Assembly: GCF_900110345.1 (NCBI RefSeq) | Contig: NZ_FODJ01000008.1 | Span: forward strand, 1-64,000 | Direction: 5' to 3' | Length of the DNA stretch: 64,000 bases | DNA from: Amphibacillus marinus | Lineage (GTDB): Bacteria > Bacillota > Bacilli > Bacillales > Amphibacillaceae | In this document: piece after piece, positions 18,092-28,721 of the stretch | Layout of the letters: each line of letters begins with the position of its first letter | Numbering within the stretch: position 1 is the stretch's first letter | Notes under the pieces: generated by a model | What the model saw: the letters and a program-made list of their open reading frames with translations, nothing else | The model's database searches: none | What the model was told of the DNA's origin: nothing | Translations under genes and position numbers: made by a program

Positions 18092-18676
18092 TTAAGTATT
18101 TCTTTCCATCACTTTATCAATTAAACCATATTTTTGCGCGGCGGCAGCAGTCATAAAATTATCACGGTCTGTATCTTTTTCAATAATTTCAAGTGGTTGA
18201 CCAGTCCGATCGGAAAGTATTTGATTTAGTTTTTCACGCATTTCAATAATACGTTTTGCATGGATTTGAATATCAGAAGCCTGCCCTTGTGTACCACCTA
18301 ATGGTTGATGAATCATTACTTCACTATTTGGTAACGCATAGCGCTTACCTGGCGCTCCAGCAGCTAATAAGAATGCTCCCATTGATGCCGCCATACCGAC
18401 ACAGATAGTAGATACCGCAGGCTTAATAAATTGCATGGTGTCATAGATTGCCATACCAGCTGTGATTGATCCACCTGGAGAGTTAATATAGATTGAAATA
18501 TCCTTATCTGGACTTTCAGCCTCTAGAAAAAGCAACTGAGCCACAATGCTATTTGCAACATTGTCATCAATAGCACTTCCAAGCATTATAATGCGATCCT
18601 TCAATAAACGAGAATAAATGTCATAAGCACGTTCACCACGGTTGGTTTGTTCAATAACTGTAGGGATTAAATTCAT
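18092..18676 (-). CDS. clpP: ATP-dependent Clp protease proteolytic subunit
   Basis: Serine protease core of ClpCP/ClpXP/ClpEP. The catalytic triad is visible: Ser in [11 protein letters not shown], His in MIHQPLGG and Asp in KDTDRDNF. From the ATG at 18676 the protein is 194 aa, the usual length. AAGGAGGAATT lies immediately upstream, so the in-frame extension by seven codons is rejected. The promoter overlaps a CtsR operator, so the gene is expected to be heat- and stress-induced. Confidence 0.96.
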   Translation of the reverse strand: MNLIPTVIEQTNRGERAYDIYSRLLKDRIIMLGSAIDDNVANSIVAQLLFLEAESPDKDISIYINSPGGSITAGMAIYDTMQFIKPAVSTICVGMAASMGAFLLAAGAPGKRYALPNSEVMIHQPLGGTQGQASDIQIHAKRIIEMREKLNQILSDRTGQPLEIIEKDTDRDNFMTAAAAQKYGLIDKVMERNT

Positions 18677-18731
18677 TTGTAATTCCTCCTTAAACAATAA
18701 TGATCTAAAAATCTTTGTACCTCTATATTAC

Positions 18732-18754
18732 CTATATGGTCAAAAAAGGTCAAA
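18732..18754 (-). promoter_or_regulatory. CtsR operator and overlapping promoter of clpP
   Basis: The direct heptad repeat GGTCAAA-AAA-GGTCAAA at 18738-18754 is an exact CtsR box. On the minus strand the same bases supply a -35 TTGACC. A 17-base spacer then leads to TAATAT at about 18725-18730. CtsR bound here would cover the -35 element. Confidence 0.88.
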
Positions 18755-18927
18755 CGAAACAACTTTTTAACAAGCACTAATGACATTTTCCCCACTGTTT
18801 TGGTAATCTAAACGCAAAAATTATTATAACAGAGCTGAAGTTTTTTTGCTTTTTACAATAAAAGCGTAATTTTTCATTGAAAAGCTAGCTTGAATCGGCT
18901 ATAATATTTTTTGTCTGTTATTAATAT

Positions 18928-19000
18928 GCGCTCGTAGCTCAGGGGATAGAGCATCGGTTTCCGGTACCGTGAGTCGGGGGTTCGAATCCCTCCGAGCGCG
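18928..19000 (+). tRNA. tRNA-Arg (anticodon CCG)
   Basis: It folds into a 73-nt cloverleaf. The acceptor stem GCGCTCG pairs with CGAGCGC and the D stem GCTC with GAGC. The anticodon loop TTCCGGT gives CCG. The T arm is GGGGG-TTCGAAT-CCCTC, with discriminator G. The 3' CCA is not encoded. It reads the rare CGG arginine codon and stands alone, not in a tRNA cluster. Confidence 0.95.
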
Positions 19001-19067
19001 CTAAAAGCTGTTATATTGCTGTTGCTAACTGATAGGTCGGTTGAATAGCTTTAGGAATAGCGCACGG

Positions 19068-19119
19068 TCTAAACCTTCTTCTTGCGATAAGTCATGACGT
19101 AAGAAGGGGGTTTTTTTCA
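19068..19119 (+). terminator. Terminator downstream of tRNA-Arg
   Basis: CCTTCTT pairs with AAGAAGG across a loop of about 20 bases and is followed by TTTTTTT. I see nothing else in 19120-19425 beyond an imperfect dyad (CTTAAGTCA/TGACTTAA). Confidence 0.7.
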
Positions 19120-19425
19120 TTTGCCAGAGTGAAAATGAATTCCTATTTTAATGCTTAAGTCAAAAATGAAAATGCATTGAACCTGTTTATGACTTAACTT
19201 AGGAAAACCTGAAAACCATTTGCTGTCGGATAATTATGACGTAAAATTCGCTTTTAAGCATCTCTTAATTAATATATGCAGGTCAGCCCTGTTAAACACA
19301 GCTAACCCACAATAGCCTTTTTATATTTATTATGTTAGTAATGTTTATTTGAAAAACAGCGTTTAATAGCCAAATTGGTTTGCTTTACGTATAGAAGTAA
19401 ATAAAATAGTTCGGAAATCAATAAC

Positions 19426-19773
19426 CTAGTTCGTAAATGAAGTGTTTCTTACTTTCCAGTCTTCAAGCTTAATAAATACCCAGAAGCCGTAGATTCCAAA
19501 GGTTATTAGCGTTAATAACCACCATTTAATCCAATGACCAAATAGGCCAACAGCAGAGCCGGTAAACCGTAGTCGTCTGCCTTCAATAACAGTATGATTT
19601 ATTTTCCATCCATAGATCATTGTAAGTGCTAATGGATAAGCTAAACCAAAAGTAACTGCGGTAACAATTGTTCCTAATATTTTCCATCCGATATATTGAG
19701 CTAATCCACCATCGAAGAAACTTTGTTCACCTCTTCTTGTTTCTTGAGCTCTTGATTCAATTAGTGCATGCAT
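19426..19773 (-). CDS. DUF898/YjgN-like small membrane protein
   Basis: A 115-residue protein with three hydrophobic segments. The motif FFDGGLAQYIGW near the start, then the hydrophilic turn NHTVIEGRRLRFTGS and the ending TFGIYGFWVFIKLEDWKV, recall short DUF898 proteins. AAAGGAGA precedes this ATG; an in-frame ATG eight codons upstream lacks a site. Function unknown. Confidence 0.65.
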   Translation of the reverse strand: MHALIESRAQETRRGEQSFFDGGLAQYIGWKILGTIVTAVTFGLAYPLALTMIYGWKINHTVIEGRRLRFTGSAVGLFGHWIKWWLLTLITFGIYGFWVFIKLEDWKVRNTSFTN

Positions 19774-19924
19774 TGGCAAATCTCCTTTAATTTTCATATA
19801 ATTGTGCGATAAATGCTAAAAAAGGCTAAAGCTACTATACCATAAATGTGAGCTAATGGATTACAAAACATGCCATGCATGTTTAATAATTTACGGTAGA
19901 AGCTATTAATGGAGGTGCTGATAA

Positions 19925-20095
19925 ATGGAAAGAACAGACAAGCACTGCTCTTGTCGTTGTGCAAACAACAACCATGATGATCGAGAAGTGGCTAAGCCAT
20001 TATCAAGAGATTATGAACAAGAATTTGCAAATGAGCTCACGGCTATTGAAGATAGACAACATATTTGTCGTAAAAGTAAACCTGCTAAAAAATAG
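19925..20095 (+). CDS. Small Cys-rich protein of unknown function
   Basis: A 56-residue ORF with a strong GGAGGTG seven bases before its ATG. The N-terminus clusters three cysteines (CSCRC, residues 8-12), with a fourth at residue 48 (HICRK). The middle is acidic and helical. No signal peptide or membrane segment. A terminator follows at 20131-20163. I do not recognise a family. The size and cysteine content are what one sees in minor spore coat or metal-binding proteins, but that is a guess. Confidence 0.55.
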   Translation: MERTDKHCSCRCANNNHDDREVAKPLSRDYEQEFANELTAIEDRQHICRKSKPAKK

Positions 20096-20130
20096 TCACT
20101 CATTTTTCCGTTATTAAATTATTTCCAATT

Positions 20131-20163
20131 AAGACGCACTTCATTGTGAGGTTGCGTCTTTTT
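20131..20163 (+). terminator. Terminator between two small ORFs
   Basis: AAGACGC and GCGTCTT form the stem, followed by TTTTT. Confidence 0.82.
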
Positions 20164-20196
20164 ATCCCTTTGAAATAAGAAAAGGAGGTGCGACTA

Positions 20197-20349
20197 ATGA
20201 GTCAAGAGAAGGAGAAATGGTCAGAAAAGCGAGAGGAGGAGACGAAGAAAGTTAAACCTCGTCCGAAGAAGAACTTTGAAGAATTTGCAGCAGAGGAACC
20301 AATGACGCCAGTGGAATTAGATCGTAATATTATTCCGAAAAAATGCTAA
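20197..20349 (+). CDS. Small charged protein of unknown function
   Basis: A 50-residue ORF behind AAAGGAGGTG. The first 25 residues are dominated by Lys and Glu, the middle contains NFEEFAAEEP, and it ends in a lone C-terminal cysteine (PKKC). It is too polar for a membrane protein. It is convergent with the PAP2 gene. No family recognised; the near-perfect ribosome site is the main reason to believe it. Confidence 0.5.
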   Translation: MSQEKEKWSEKREEETKKVKPRPKKNFEEFAAEEPMTPVELDRNIIPKKC

Positions 20350-20377
20350 TAAAATAACAATGCCCCTTCTTTACTGG

Positions 20378-21022
20378 TTAGGAAGGGGGTGAACACGTGC
20401 TATAAAATTTTGTCGATTGAAACCAATAAATGATTATATAAAAGAAAGTAAGAGATAAGCTAATTGCTGCTATCACATCTGTCAAAAAATGGGCATTTGA
20501 GATTATTCGATTTAAAGCGACAAGTAAAATACATCCTCCCGCTAAACCATTTAGTAATATTTTTTTACTGCTGGTAAAGAGAAATTTTACCAGATAAAGC
20601 AAAGAAAGAACTAAGATAGTCACTCTCATTACATGGCCGCTAGGGAAGCTATAAGAAGCTAGCTCCAATTCAAAATTGAATAACCGGATAACACGTTCAG
20701 AACCTGGTCGCTCTCTTTGAAATAAAATTTTGACAAAAAAGTTTAGAATGATCCCAGTAGCATTTACCGATAGAAACAGGAAGGTTAGCAAGTAATACCT
20801 TTTAAGCAGCAGATAGCTTATCGTAACAAGAGAGCAGATGATCATAAATTCTACCGAACCAAGCAATCCAAACCGGTTTAGCAATGGCGTAAATGGTTGT
20901 TCAACAAGTTTAAGTCGTAAACTGTGACCAAGCTGGTCAATACCAGCTTGATTTAATACCATTGATAGACTGGTTATTAGAAAGATGGTTAGAGGAAGTG
21001 TAATTTTGCTAATTTTAGTCAT
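20378..21022 (-). CDS. PAP2-family membrane phosphatase
   Basis: Multi-helix membrane enzyme of the phosphatidic acid phosphatase type 2 superfamily, acting on lipid phosphates such as phosphatidylglycerol phosphate or undecaprenyl pyrophosphate. The three motifs are in order: KILFQRERP, PSGH and RIISNAHFLTD. The start at 21022 (MTKISK) has AGGTG six bases upstream and opens with a membrane helix. An 18-codon extension is possible but less natural. Substrate not determinable. Confidence 0.8.
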   Translation of the reverse strand: MTKISKITLPLTIFLITSLSMVLNQAGIDQLGHSLRLKLVEQPFTPLLNRFGLLGSVEFMIICSLVTISYLLLKRYYLLTFLFLSVNATGIILNFFVKILFQRERPGSERVIRLFNFELELASYSFPSGHVMRVTILVLSLLYLVKFLFTSSKKILLNGLAGGCILLVALNRIISNAHFLTDVIAAISLSLTFFYIIIYWFQSTKFYSTCSPPS

Positions 21023-21147
21023 TGTTAACACCTTGACCTTTCTTTGTTCAAAAAAAGTTAGCTTACAGCTTAACATAGATGATCAATCCAAGCTAGGTTG
21101 ACAACAAAAAAATTGTCGTTTAACATGTTAGATATAAACAGAATATT

Positions 21148-21372
21148 CCTCGTTAGGTGAGGCTCCTGTGCTGGAGATACGCTGCTGCCCAAAAACGTCC
21201 AAAGACGCCAATGGGTCAACAGGAACTATCGAATTAAGGTGGTTTTTAATGTAGCTGGATTTGATCCTATGCCGCACAGTGCTAAAGCTCTACGAATGGA
21301 GGCTAACAGTTTATTTGATATGTGATAAATATGTAGAGCACACTTCCGTTCTTAGAGGTGTGCTTTTTTTAG
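21148..21372 (+). promoter_or_regulatory. M-box (ykoK leader) magnesium riboswitch with terminator
   Basis: The conserved M-box strings are present: GTTAGGTGAGGCTCCTGT, GGAGATACGCTGCTGCCC, CCAAAGACGCCAATGGGTC and AGTGCTAAAGCTCTACGA. GCTCTAC (21287-21293) can pair with GTAGAGC (21333-21339) as an antiterminator. The alternative is the terminator hairpin at 21335-21370. A promoter fits upstream (TTGACA 21098, 17 bases, TAACAT 21121). High magnesium should stop transcription before mgtE. Confidence 0.96.
21335..21370 (+). terminator. Riboswitch-controlled intrinsic terminator
   Basis: AGCACAC pairs with GTGTGCT, followed by TTTTTTT. Its left arm overlaps the antiterminator partner GTAGAGC. Confidence 0.9.
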
Positions 21373-21459
21373 TTGACAGATACTAAATAGTTAAGCTGTT
21401 TTAAGGACCAAATCATTAGGAATACTGTTTAAATGACCATAATAAAGGGGGGAGTCGGC

Positions 21460-21546
21460 ATGGCAAATAGTTCTGATCCCGATTCATATTGTAGGAAGCA
21501 TTTTTTAATAAGAGCCGATTCGCACTCTCTGGAACGAGGCTCCTAA
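21460..21546 (+). CDS. Putative leader peptide between the M-box and mgtE
   Basis: A 28-codon ORF (begins MANSSDPDSYC, ends in LERGS) with a very strong site, AAAGGGGGGAG, six bases before the ATG. It ends 17 bases before mgtE, whose own Shine-Dalgarno begins right after the stop. It is soluble, with no hydrophobic segment. The first codons also form one arm of a dyad (AGTCGGC/GCCGATT). It may couple or regulate mgtE translation. This is speculative. Confidence 0.4.
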   Translation: MANSSDPDSYCRKHFLIRADSHSLERGS

Positions 21547-21563
21547 ACAAGGAGGAATTTATA

Positions 21564-22925
21564 ATGGTTAAGTTTGAACAGTTTATTCGGGAGCATTATG
21601 CAACTGAGGTATTAAATCATTTAAAGAATCGAGATAAAGAGCAGTTTCGAGAGCTCTTCTTGGATCTTCATCGAACAAACCAAATGGACATTTTTATCCA
21701 GTTAAATCAACAGTTACGTAGTCAACTTTATAGCATGGTGTCTGGTAATGAATTCGCTGATGTATTTGAAGGGCTAGATTTAGCAAAGCAAAAGCAGGTT
21801 ATTCAAGAACTAGATGAGCGTTATATTGCTGCGATATTTAATACCATTTCAACAGATGAAATAGCTGATTTTCTTGCTGAACTAGACCCGAGTGAAGCTA
21901 ACAAAATTCTAAATACGATTGACAATAAAAGAGCAATTGTTATTCGCGAGCTGTTGAGCTATCCGATTGAAACTGCGGGTGGTATTATGGCGAAAGAATT
22001 TGTTGCTGTTAAAGCTACTGATAAGGTCAGTGAGGTTATTGATAATTTGCGGTTTTCAGCACCTAACGCAGAAACAATTTACTATTTATATGTTTTAGAC
22101 ACAGAGGCTTGCTTAGTTGGGGTATTATCTCTACGTGATTTAATTATTGCTCCTGCTTTTGAGACAATTGAGCACATTATGAGTACAGATGTCATCTCAG
22201 TTACTACTGAGATGGACCAAGAAGATGTCGCAAAGATTATGCAAAAGTATGATTTTTTAGCAATGCCGGTCGTGACTAAGAAGAATGTGCTAACAGGAAT
22301 TATTACCATCGATGACGTAATGGATATTATGGAGGATGAAATGTCTGAGGATTTTGATGAGTTTATTGGGGCAAAGGGTGGAACAGATTTAAACATAAGT
22401 TCTTTTGAAGCAGCTAAAAAACGTGCACCATGGATTGTATTATTAGCTTTTACAGGGTTGTTAACGGGTGGTATCATTGATTTCTTTGAAGCGGCCTTAG
22501 AAGAGGTCGTTCTGCTCGCCGTATTTATCCCATTAATTATGGACTCAGCCGGTAATGCCGGGACACAATCATTAGCAGTTATTGTACGTGCGATGGCAAC
22601 CGGTTCAAGCGAGAAAAAGAGTATCTGGCAGACGATTAAACGGGAGTTTGGTACCGGCTTAATACTTGGTGTGATTGTAGCTATTGTATTGTTAATTCTA
22701 GTACCCATTGTATATGGTAGTTTTATTTTAGCTTTAATCGTCGCGGCTTCACTATTTATTACGTTGAGTTTTTCAACAATCTTTGGTGGATTAGTTCCGA
22801 TTGTAATTAACAAACTTAAGCTAGACCCTGCAATTGCATCAGGTCCATTTATTACAACGGTTAATGACGTGCTAGGTTTATTTGTCTATTTTACCATTGC
22901 TTCAACTTTTATATCGTATTTATAA
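21564..22925 (+). CDS. mgtE: Magnesium transporter MgtE
   Basis: Mg2+ channel of the cell membrane gated by cytoplasmic Mg2+. Order: N-domain of helical repeats (residues 1-130), two CBS domains (about 135-255), a connecting helix (DEFIGAKGG) and five C-terminal membrane helices (from about 285). The pore region contains PLIMDSAGNAGTQSLAVIVRAMATG. Length 453 aa is typical. AAGGAGGAAT precedes the ATG. The M-box upstream explains its control. Confidence 0.96.
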   Translation: MVKFEQFIREHYATEVLNHLKNRDKEQFRELFLDLHRTNQMDIFIQLNQQLRSQLYSMVSGNEFADVFEGLDLAKQKQVIQELDERYIAAIFNTISTDEIADFLAELDPSEANKILNTIDNKRAIVIRELLSYPIETAGGIMAKEFVAVKATDKVSEVIDNLRFSAPNAETIYYLYVLDTEACLVGVLSLRDLIIAPAFETIEHIMSTDVISVTTEMDQEDVAKIMQKYDFLAMPVVTKKNVLTGIITIDDVMDIMEDEMSEDFDEFIGAKGGTDLNISSFEAAKKRAPWIVLLAFTGLLTGGIIDFFEAALEEVVLLAVFIPLIMDSAGNAGTQSLAVIVRAMATGSSEKKSIWQTIKREFGTGLILGVIVAIVLLILVPIVYGSFILALIVAASLFITLSFSTIFGGLVPIVINKLKLDPAIASGPFITTVNDVLGLFVYFTIASTFISYL

Positions 22926-23065
22926 TCGTTTTAACCGTACTCTAGTCGGAATCTAAACCAAGCTATTCTTAAACAAAGTTTTAACGAAGTATTGTTTTTT
23001 TGTAAATCTGGTTTATAATAACTTGATAAGCAACTATTTCACATCGCGTATCTGGGGGTGAGGTC

Positions 23066-23281
23066 GTGAAATATGTTTATTGGTTTCTTTTTGTGCTTTT
23101 AATCATTTGGGAAACAAGCGCATTGCAGAATATTTTTGGATTTTCTATATTTTGGCAGTATACGGCGAACATCATTTTTATTGGTTATTTCGCATATTTA
23201 CTAGATATAAGGTTTCGGTTAATCTCTAGGTGGCTAGCCGAAAGAGTAACTAAGTCGCGTAAATTCGCGCAGCGAAGTTAG
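23066..23281 (+). CDS. Small membrane protein, unknown function
   Basis: A 71-residue protein starting at GTG behind GGGGGTG. Hydrophobic segments at about 3-20 and 28-47 are separated by a short aromatic loop, and the C-terminus is strongly basic (RFRLISRWLAERVTKSRK), so it should face the cytoplasm. It lies between mgtE and ldh and has its own terminator. No family recognised. Confidence 0.5.
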   Translation: MKYVYWFLFVLLIIWETSALQNIFGFSIFWQYTANIIFIGYFAYLLDIRFRLISRWLAERVTKSRKFAQRS

Positions 23282-23309
23282 AATCTTTTTTAAAAAAATG
23301 TTAAAGTTT

Positions 23310-23346
23310 AAGTGCACAGTATTTAATGCTGATGCACTTTTTTTAT
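23310..23346 (+). terminator. Terminator upstream of ldh
   Basis: AAGTGCA and TGCACTT form the stem and TTTTTTT follows. Confidence 0.8.
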
Positions 23347-23422
23347 AAAGCAAACGATAATGTTACTTTATAGCAAAACAGGGTAAAGTATAATGAACAG
23401 ATCTTTGAGAGGGGTTAATTAA

Positions 23423-24376
<954 letters not shown>

Positions 24377-24380
24377 TAAA

Positions 24381-24418
24381 CAAAACAGGTATGTTCTTTA
24401 CTGAAGCATGCCTGTTCG
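24381..24418 (+). terminator. Hairpin after ldh
   Basis: AACAGGTATG pairs with CATGCCTGTT (one G-T pair). There is no uninterrupted T run afterwards, so termination may be weak. Confidence 0.5.
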
Positions 24419-24488
24419 AAATAAAAACTTGAGCATTTTTGCTTATTCTGCTAAACTAAAATAGTGTTGGTGTTTTTTTTAATGTTTG

Positions 24489-24524
24489 TGGGACGAAAAC
24501 TGATCTCGCGGGACGAAAAACATC
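24489..24524 (+). promoter_or_regulatory. CggR operator upstream of cggR-gapA
   Basis: Two tandem half-operators are present: TGGGAC-N6-TGAT, then four bases, then CGGGAC-N6-CATC. This follows the known layout CGGGAC-N6-TGTC-N4-CGGGAC-N6-TGTC. It ends 20 bases before cggR. Fructose-1,6-bisphosphate should release the repressor, inducing the whole glycolytic operon. Confidence 0.85.
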
Positions 24525-24543
24525 CCGAAAAGGGAGTAGAAGC

Positions 24544-25572
24544 ATGAGTGAGTTAATTAATCTACAGAAATTACTGTGCCCTGATTTGCTTAAGACCATG
24601 CAAAGACGATACAAAATCCTACATACGATTCAACTGCTTGAACCGATTGGTAGGAGAGGTCTTTCAGAGCAAGTTGCCCTGAAAGAACGTGTTGTCCGTA
24701 GTGAACTTGACTATTTGGCACAACAGGGTATGATCGTTGTAAGTGCAAAGGGTGTATTATTAACTGCTACAGGTTTAGAAGTCATTACAAAGCTTACGCC
24801 ATATCTTGATGACTTAAGCGGCTTTCAAGCGATTGAAGAAAAAATCAAGCAGACATTAAAACTTGATCATGTTATAATTACTCCTGGAGATAGCGATCAG
24901 CATGACTGGGTTAAACAAGATCTTGGGCTTCGTGCTGTTGAATTTTTGCAGCTCCAGCTTCAATCCAACCAAACCATCGCCGTAACTGGAGGCACAACGA
25001 TGGCTACTGCTGCTGCTATGATGCGACCGTCTATCCATTCAAATGGCTGTGTATTTGTACCAGCTAGAGGTGGGTTAGGAGAACGTGTTGAAAATCAGGC
25101 CAATACGATTTGTGCAGAAATGGCAAAGAAAATGAAAGGTGACTATCGCATGCTTTACGTGCCCGATCCGCTAAGCGAAGAAACCTACCATTCAATCATT
25201 CAGGAGCCTGCGGTCAAAGACATTTTACATATGATTAATCAGGCTAGTATTGTCATGCACGGAATTGGTGATGCGTTTACGATGGCAAGGCGGAGAAAAG
25301 CTACCGCACACGTTTTGGACAAGCTTAAATCGGGAAAAGCCGTAAGTGAGGCATTCGGTTATTACTTCAACCGTTCTGGAGAAGTTGTCTATAAAGTTAG
25401 AACAGTAGGTATGCAATTAGAAGAACTGTCCAACATAAGAACAGTCATTGCAATTGCTGGTGGGAAATCGAAGGCAGAAGCAATTGACTCCTATCTCAGG
25501 CAAGGAAAAAGCAATGTGCTCATTACAGATGAAGCCGCTGCTAAAGCTTTGATAAAGGGTTTTTCCCTTTAA
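24544..25572 (+). CDS. cggR: Central glycolytic genes regulator CggR
   Basis: SorC/DeoR-type repressor of the gapA operon, with fructose-1,6-bisphosphate as inducer. The N-terminal 85 residues hold a winged helix-turn-helix (around LSEQVALKERVVRSELDYLAQQGMI). The C-terminal sugar-binding domain (about 90-342) includes VTGGTTMATAAAMM and VFVPARGGLGE. It is the first gene of the operon, 33 bases before gapA, with the CggR operator just upstream, so it is autoregulated. Confidence 0.95.
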   Translation: MSELINLQKLLCPDLLKTMQRRYKILHTIQLLEPIGRRGLSEQVALKERVVRSELDYLAQQGMIVVSAKGVLLTATGLEVITKLTPYLDDLSGFQAIEEKIKQTLKLDHVIITPGDSDQHDWVKQDLGLRAVEFLQLQLQSNQTIAVTGGTTMATAAAMMRPSIHSNGCVFVPARGGLGERVENQANTICAEMAKKMKGDYRMLYVPDPLSEETYHSIIQEPAVKDILHMINQASIVMHGIGDAFTMARRRKATAHVLDKLKSGKAVSEAFGYYFNRSGEVVYKVRTVGMQLEELSNIRTVIAIAGGKSKAEAIDSYLRQGKSNVLITDEAAAKALIKGFSL

Positions 25573-25605
25573 ATAAATTAATGTAAACACAAGGAGGAAA
25601 TAAGA

Positions 25606-26607
25606 ATGACTGTAAAAGTAGGTATTAATGGGTTTGGTCGTATTGGCCGTTTAGCTTTCCGTCGTATCCAAGAGGTAGAAGGAATTGAAGTGGTGGCAAT
25701 TAACGATTTAACTGACGCTGACCAGCTTGCACATTTATTAAAGTATGATACAACTCAAGGTCGCTTCAATGGTGATGTTGATGTTAAAGAAGGTTATTTC
25801 ACTGTTAATGGTACAGATGTGAAAATCCTTTCTAACCGTAACCCAGAAGAATTACCATGGGGAGATCTTGGTGTAGATATCGTTCTTGAGTGTACAGGAT
25901 TCTTTACTTCTAAAGAAAAAGCTGAGCTTCACCTTAAAGGTGGCGCGAAACGTGTCGTAATCTCTGCTCCAGGTGGAGATGACGTTCCAACAATCGTATA
26001 TAACGTTAACCATGATACATTAACTGGTGATGAAACAGTTATCTCTGGCGCATCATGTACGACTAACTGTTTAGCACCTATGGCTAATACATTAAATAAA
26101 CAATTTGGTGTTGTTGAAGGCTTAATGACAACTATTCACGCTTATACTGGTGATCAGAATACGCTTGACGCGCCACACCCTAAAGGGGATTACCGTCGTG
26201 CGCGTGCGGCGGCTGCAAACATCATTCCTAATACAACTGGAGCAGCTAAAGCTATTGGTCTTGTTATTCCAGAATTAAATGGTAAATTAGATGGTGCTGC
26301 GCAACGTGTTCCAGTTCCAACTGGTTCATTAACTGAGTTAGTAACTGTTCTTGACAAAGAAGTAACTGCTGAAGAAGTTAATGCAGCAATGAAAAATGCA
26401 GCAGATGAGTCTTATGGTTACACAGAAGATCAAATCGTTTCAGCTGATGTAATTGGGATTTCTTACGGTTCACTCTTTGATGCTACACAAACAAAAGTAC
26501 TTAGCGTTGGTGGCAAGCAGTTAGTAAAAACTGTTGCTTGGTATGACAATGAAATGTCTTACACTGCGCAATTAGTACGTACATTAGAATATTTCGCAAA
26601 ATTATAA
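25606..26607 (+). CDS. gapA: Glyceraldehyde-3-phosphate dehydrogenase (glycolytic, NAD-dependent)
   Basis: Oxidises glyceraldehyde-3-phosphate to 1,3-bisphosphoglycerate. NAD motif INGFGRIGR at the N-terminus, active-site Cys in [13 protein letters not shown] (about residue 152) and the catalytic His near HAYTGDQ. Length 333 aa. Position behind cggR identifies the glycolytic GapA rather than GapB. Codon use looks optimised for high expression. AAGGAGGAAAT precedes the ATG. Confidence 0.97.
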   Translation: MTVKVGINGFGRIGRLAFRRIQEVEGIEVVAINDLTDADQLAHLLKYDTTQGRFNGDVDVKEGYFTVNGTDVKILSNRNPEELPWGDLGVDIVLECTGFFTSKEKAELHLKGGAKRVVISAPGGDDVPTIVYNVNHDTLTGDETVISGASCTTNCLAPMANTLNKQFGVVEGLMTTIHAYTGDQNTLDAPHPKGDYRRARAAAANIIPNTTGAAKAIGLVIPELNGKLDGAAQRVPVPTGSLTELVTVLDKEVTAEEVNAAMKNAADESYGYTEDQIVSADVIGISYGSLFDATQTKVLSVGGKQLVKTVAWYDNEMSYTAQLVRTLEYFAKL

Positions 26608-26640
26608 TATGTAAATGTAATTAAATAGCTTAAATAGATG

Positions 26641-26669
26641 AGCGGGAGCGTTCGCGCTTCCGCTATCTG
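26641..26669 (+). other. Stable intercistronic hairpin with UUCG loop between gapA and pgk
   Basis: AGCGGGAGCG-TTCG-CGCTTCCGCT folds into a 10-bp stem (one G-T pair) closed by a UUCG tetraloop. Only a weak T stretch (TGTTTTG) follows. It may protect the 3' end of gapA mRNA or act as a leaky terminator, setting gapA above the downstream genes. Confidence 0.7.
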
Positions 26670-26737
26670 TTTTGATTAAAGCATGTGCGAGCAATTCTAG
26701 CAGAGCTTTTTCTACTATGTTTATGGAGGCTTAAATT

Positions 26738-27928
26738 ATGGCGAAAAAAATCGTAACTGACTTAGCTGTTGAAGGTAAAAAAGTACTTGTTCGTGCCGAT
26801 TTTAATGTTCCAATGAAGGATGGTAACATTACTAATGATGATCGTATTGTACAAGCATTACCAACGATTAAGCATTTAATTGCCGAAGGTGCAAAGGTCA
26901 TTCTTTTCTCACACTTAGGTCGAGTGAAGGAAGAGGCAGATAAAGAAGGAAAATCACTAAAACCAGTAGCAAATCGGTTAGCAGAGCTTCTTGGACAAGA
27001 GGTAACATTTGTTGCCGAAACACGTGGCGAAAAACTTGAGAACGCGATTGGCGCATTAGCTAGTGGCGATGTTTTAATGTTTGAAAACACACGGTTCGAG
27101 GATATCGATGGCAAAAAAGAAAGTAAGAACGATCCTGAACTAGGTAAGTATTGGGCAAGCCTTGGCGATCTGTTTGTAAATGACGCTTTCGGTACTGCAC
27201 ACCGTGCTCATGCATCGAATGTTGGGATTGCATCTAATCTAGATTCAGCAGCAGGCTTTTTAATGGAGAAAGAAATTAAATTTATTGGTGATTCAGTAGA
27301 CAGCCCTGTTCGTCCGTTTGTCGCTATTTTAGGTGGTGCAAAGGTTAGTGACAAGATTGGTGTAATTGAAAACTTACTTGAAAAGGCTGATAAAGTTATT
27401 ATCGGTGGCGGTATGTCATTTACATTCTTTAAGGCTCAAGGGAAAGAGATTGGAAAATCCTTACTCGAAGCTGATAAGGTCGAATTAGCCAAGGATTTAT
27501 TAGAGCGCGCAAATGGAAAGATTATTCTTCCAGTAGATGCGACAGTAAATACTGAATTTGCTAATGAAGGTGATATCAAATCAGTGTCAGTTGATGAGCT
27601 TGAAGCTGATCAGATGGGTCTTGATATTGGACCTGAATCAGTTACACAATTTGCTAATGAGTTAGCAGGTGCAAAGACTGTTGTGTGGAATGGGCCAATG
27701 GGTGTTTTTGAACTTTCTAACTTTGCTAAAGGTACCGTTGGCGTTTGTGAAACAATTGCCAATTTAGAAGATGCAACAACCATTATTGGTGGTGGTGACT
27801 CAGCAGCGGCTGCGATGCAGTTAGGTTTTGCTGAGAAGTTCTCACATATTTCAACTGGTGGTGGGGCATCATTAGAATATTTAGAAGGTAAAGAATTACC
27901 TGGATTAGCTGCTATTAGCAACAAATAA
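26738..27928 (+). CDS. pgk: Phosphoglycerate kinase
   Basis: Transfers phosphate from 1,3-bisphosphoglycerate to ADP. The N-domain has [12 protein letters not shown] and HLGRVKEE; the C-domain has [12 protein letters not shown] and the nucleotide segment GGGDSAAA. Length 396 aa. It lies 130 bases after gapA with a hairpin between, and 37 bases before tpiA. GGAGGCTTAAATT precedes the start. Confidence 0.97.
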   Translation: MAKKIVTDLAVEGKKVLVRADFNVPMKDGNITNDDRIVQALPTIKHLIAEGAKVILFSHLGRVKEEADKEGKSLKPVANRLAELLGQEVTFVAETRGEKLENAIGALASGDVLMFENTRFEDIDGKKESKNDPELGKYWASLGDLFVNDAFGTAHRAHASNVGIASNLDSAAGFLMEKEIKFIGDSVDSPVRPFVAILGGAKVSDKIGVIENLLEKADKVIIGGGMSFTFFKAQGKEIGKSLLEADKVELAKDLLERANGKIILPVDATVNTEFANEGDIKSVSVDELEADQMGLDIGPESVTQFANELAGAKTVVWNGPMGVFELSNFAKGTVGVCETIANLEDATTIIGGGDSAAAAMQLGFAEKFSHISTGGGASLEYLEGKELPGLAAISNK

Positions 27929-27941
27929 TTCAGCTAATTAA

Positions 27942-28720
<779 letters not shown>

Positions 28721-28721
<1 letters not shown>

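Noticed and set aside
22082-22813. 243-codon minus-strand ORF opposite mgtE
   Set aside because: It is the antisense shadow of a well-conserved gene, with no ribosome site and a composition that mirrors MgtE codons.
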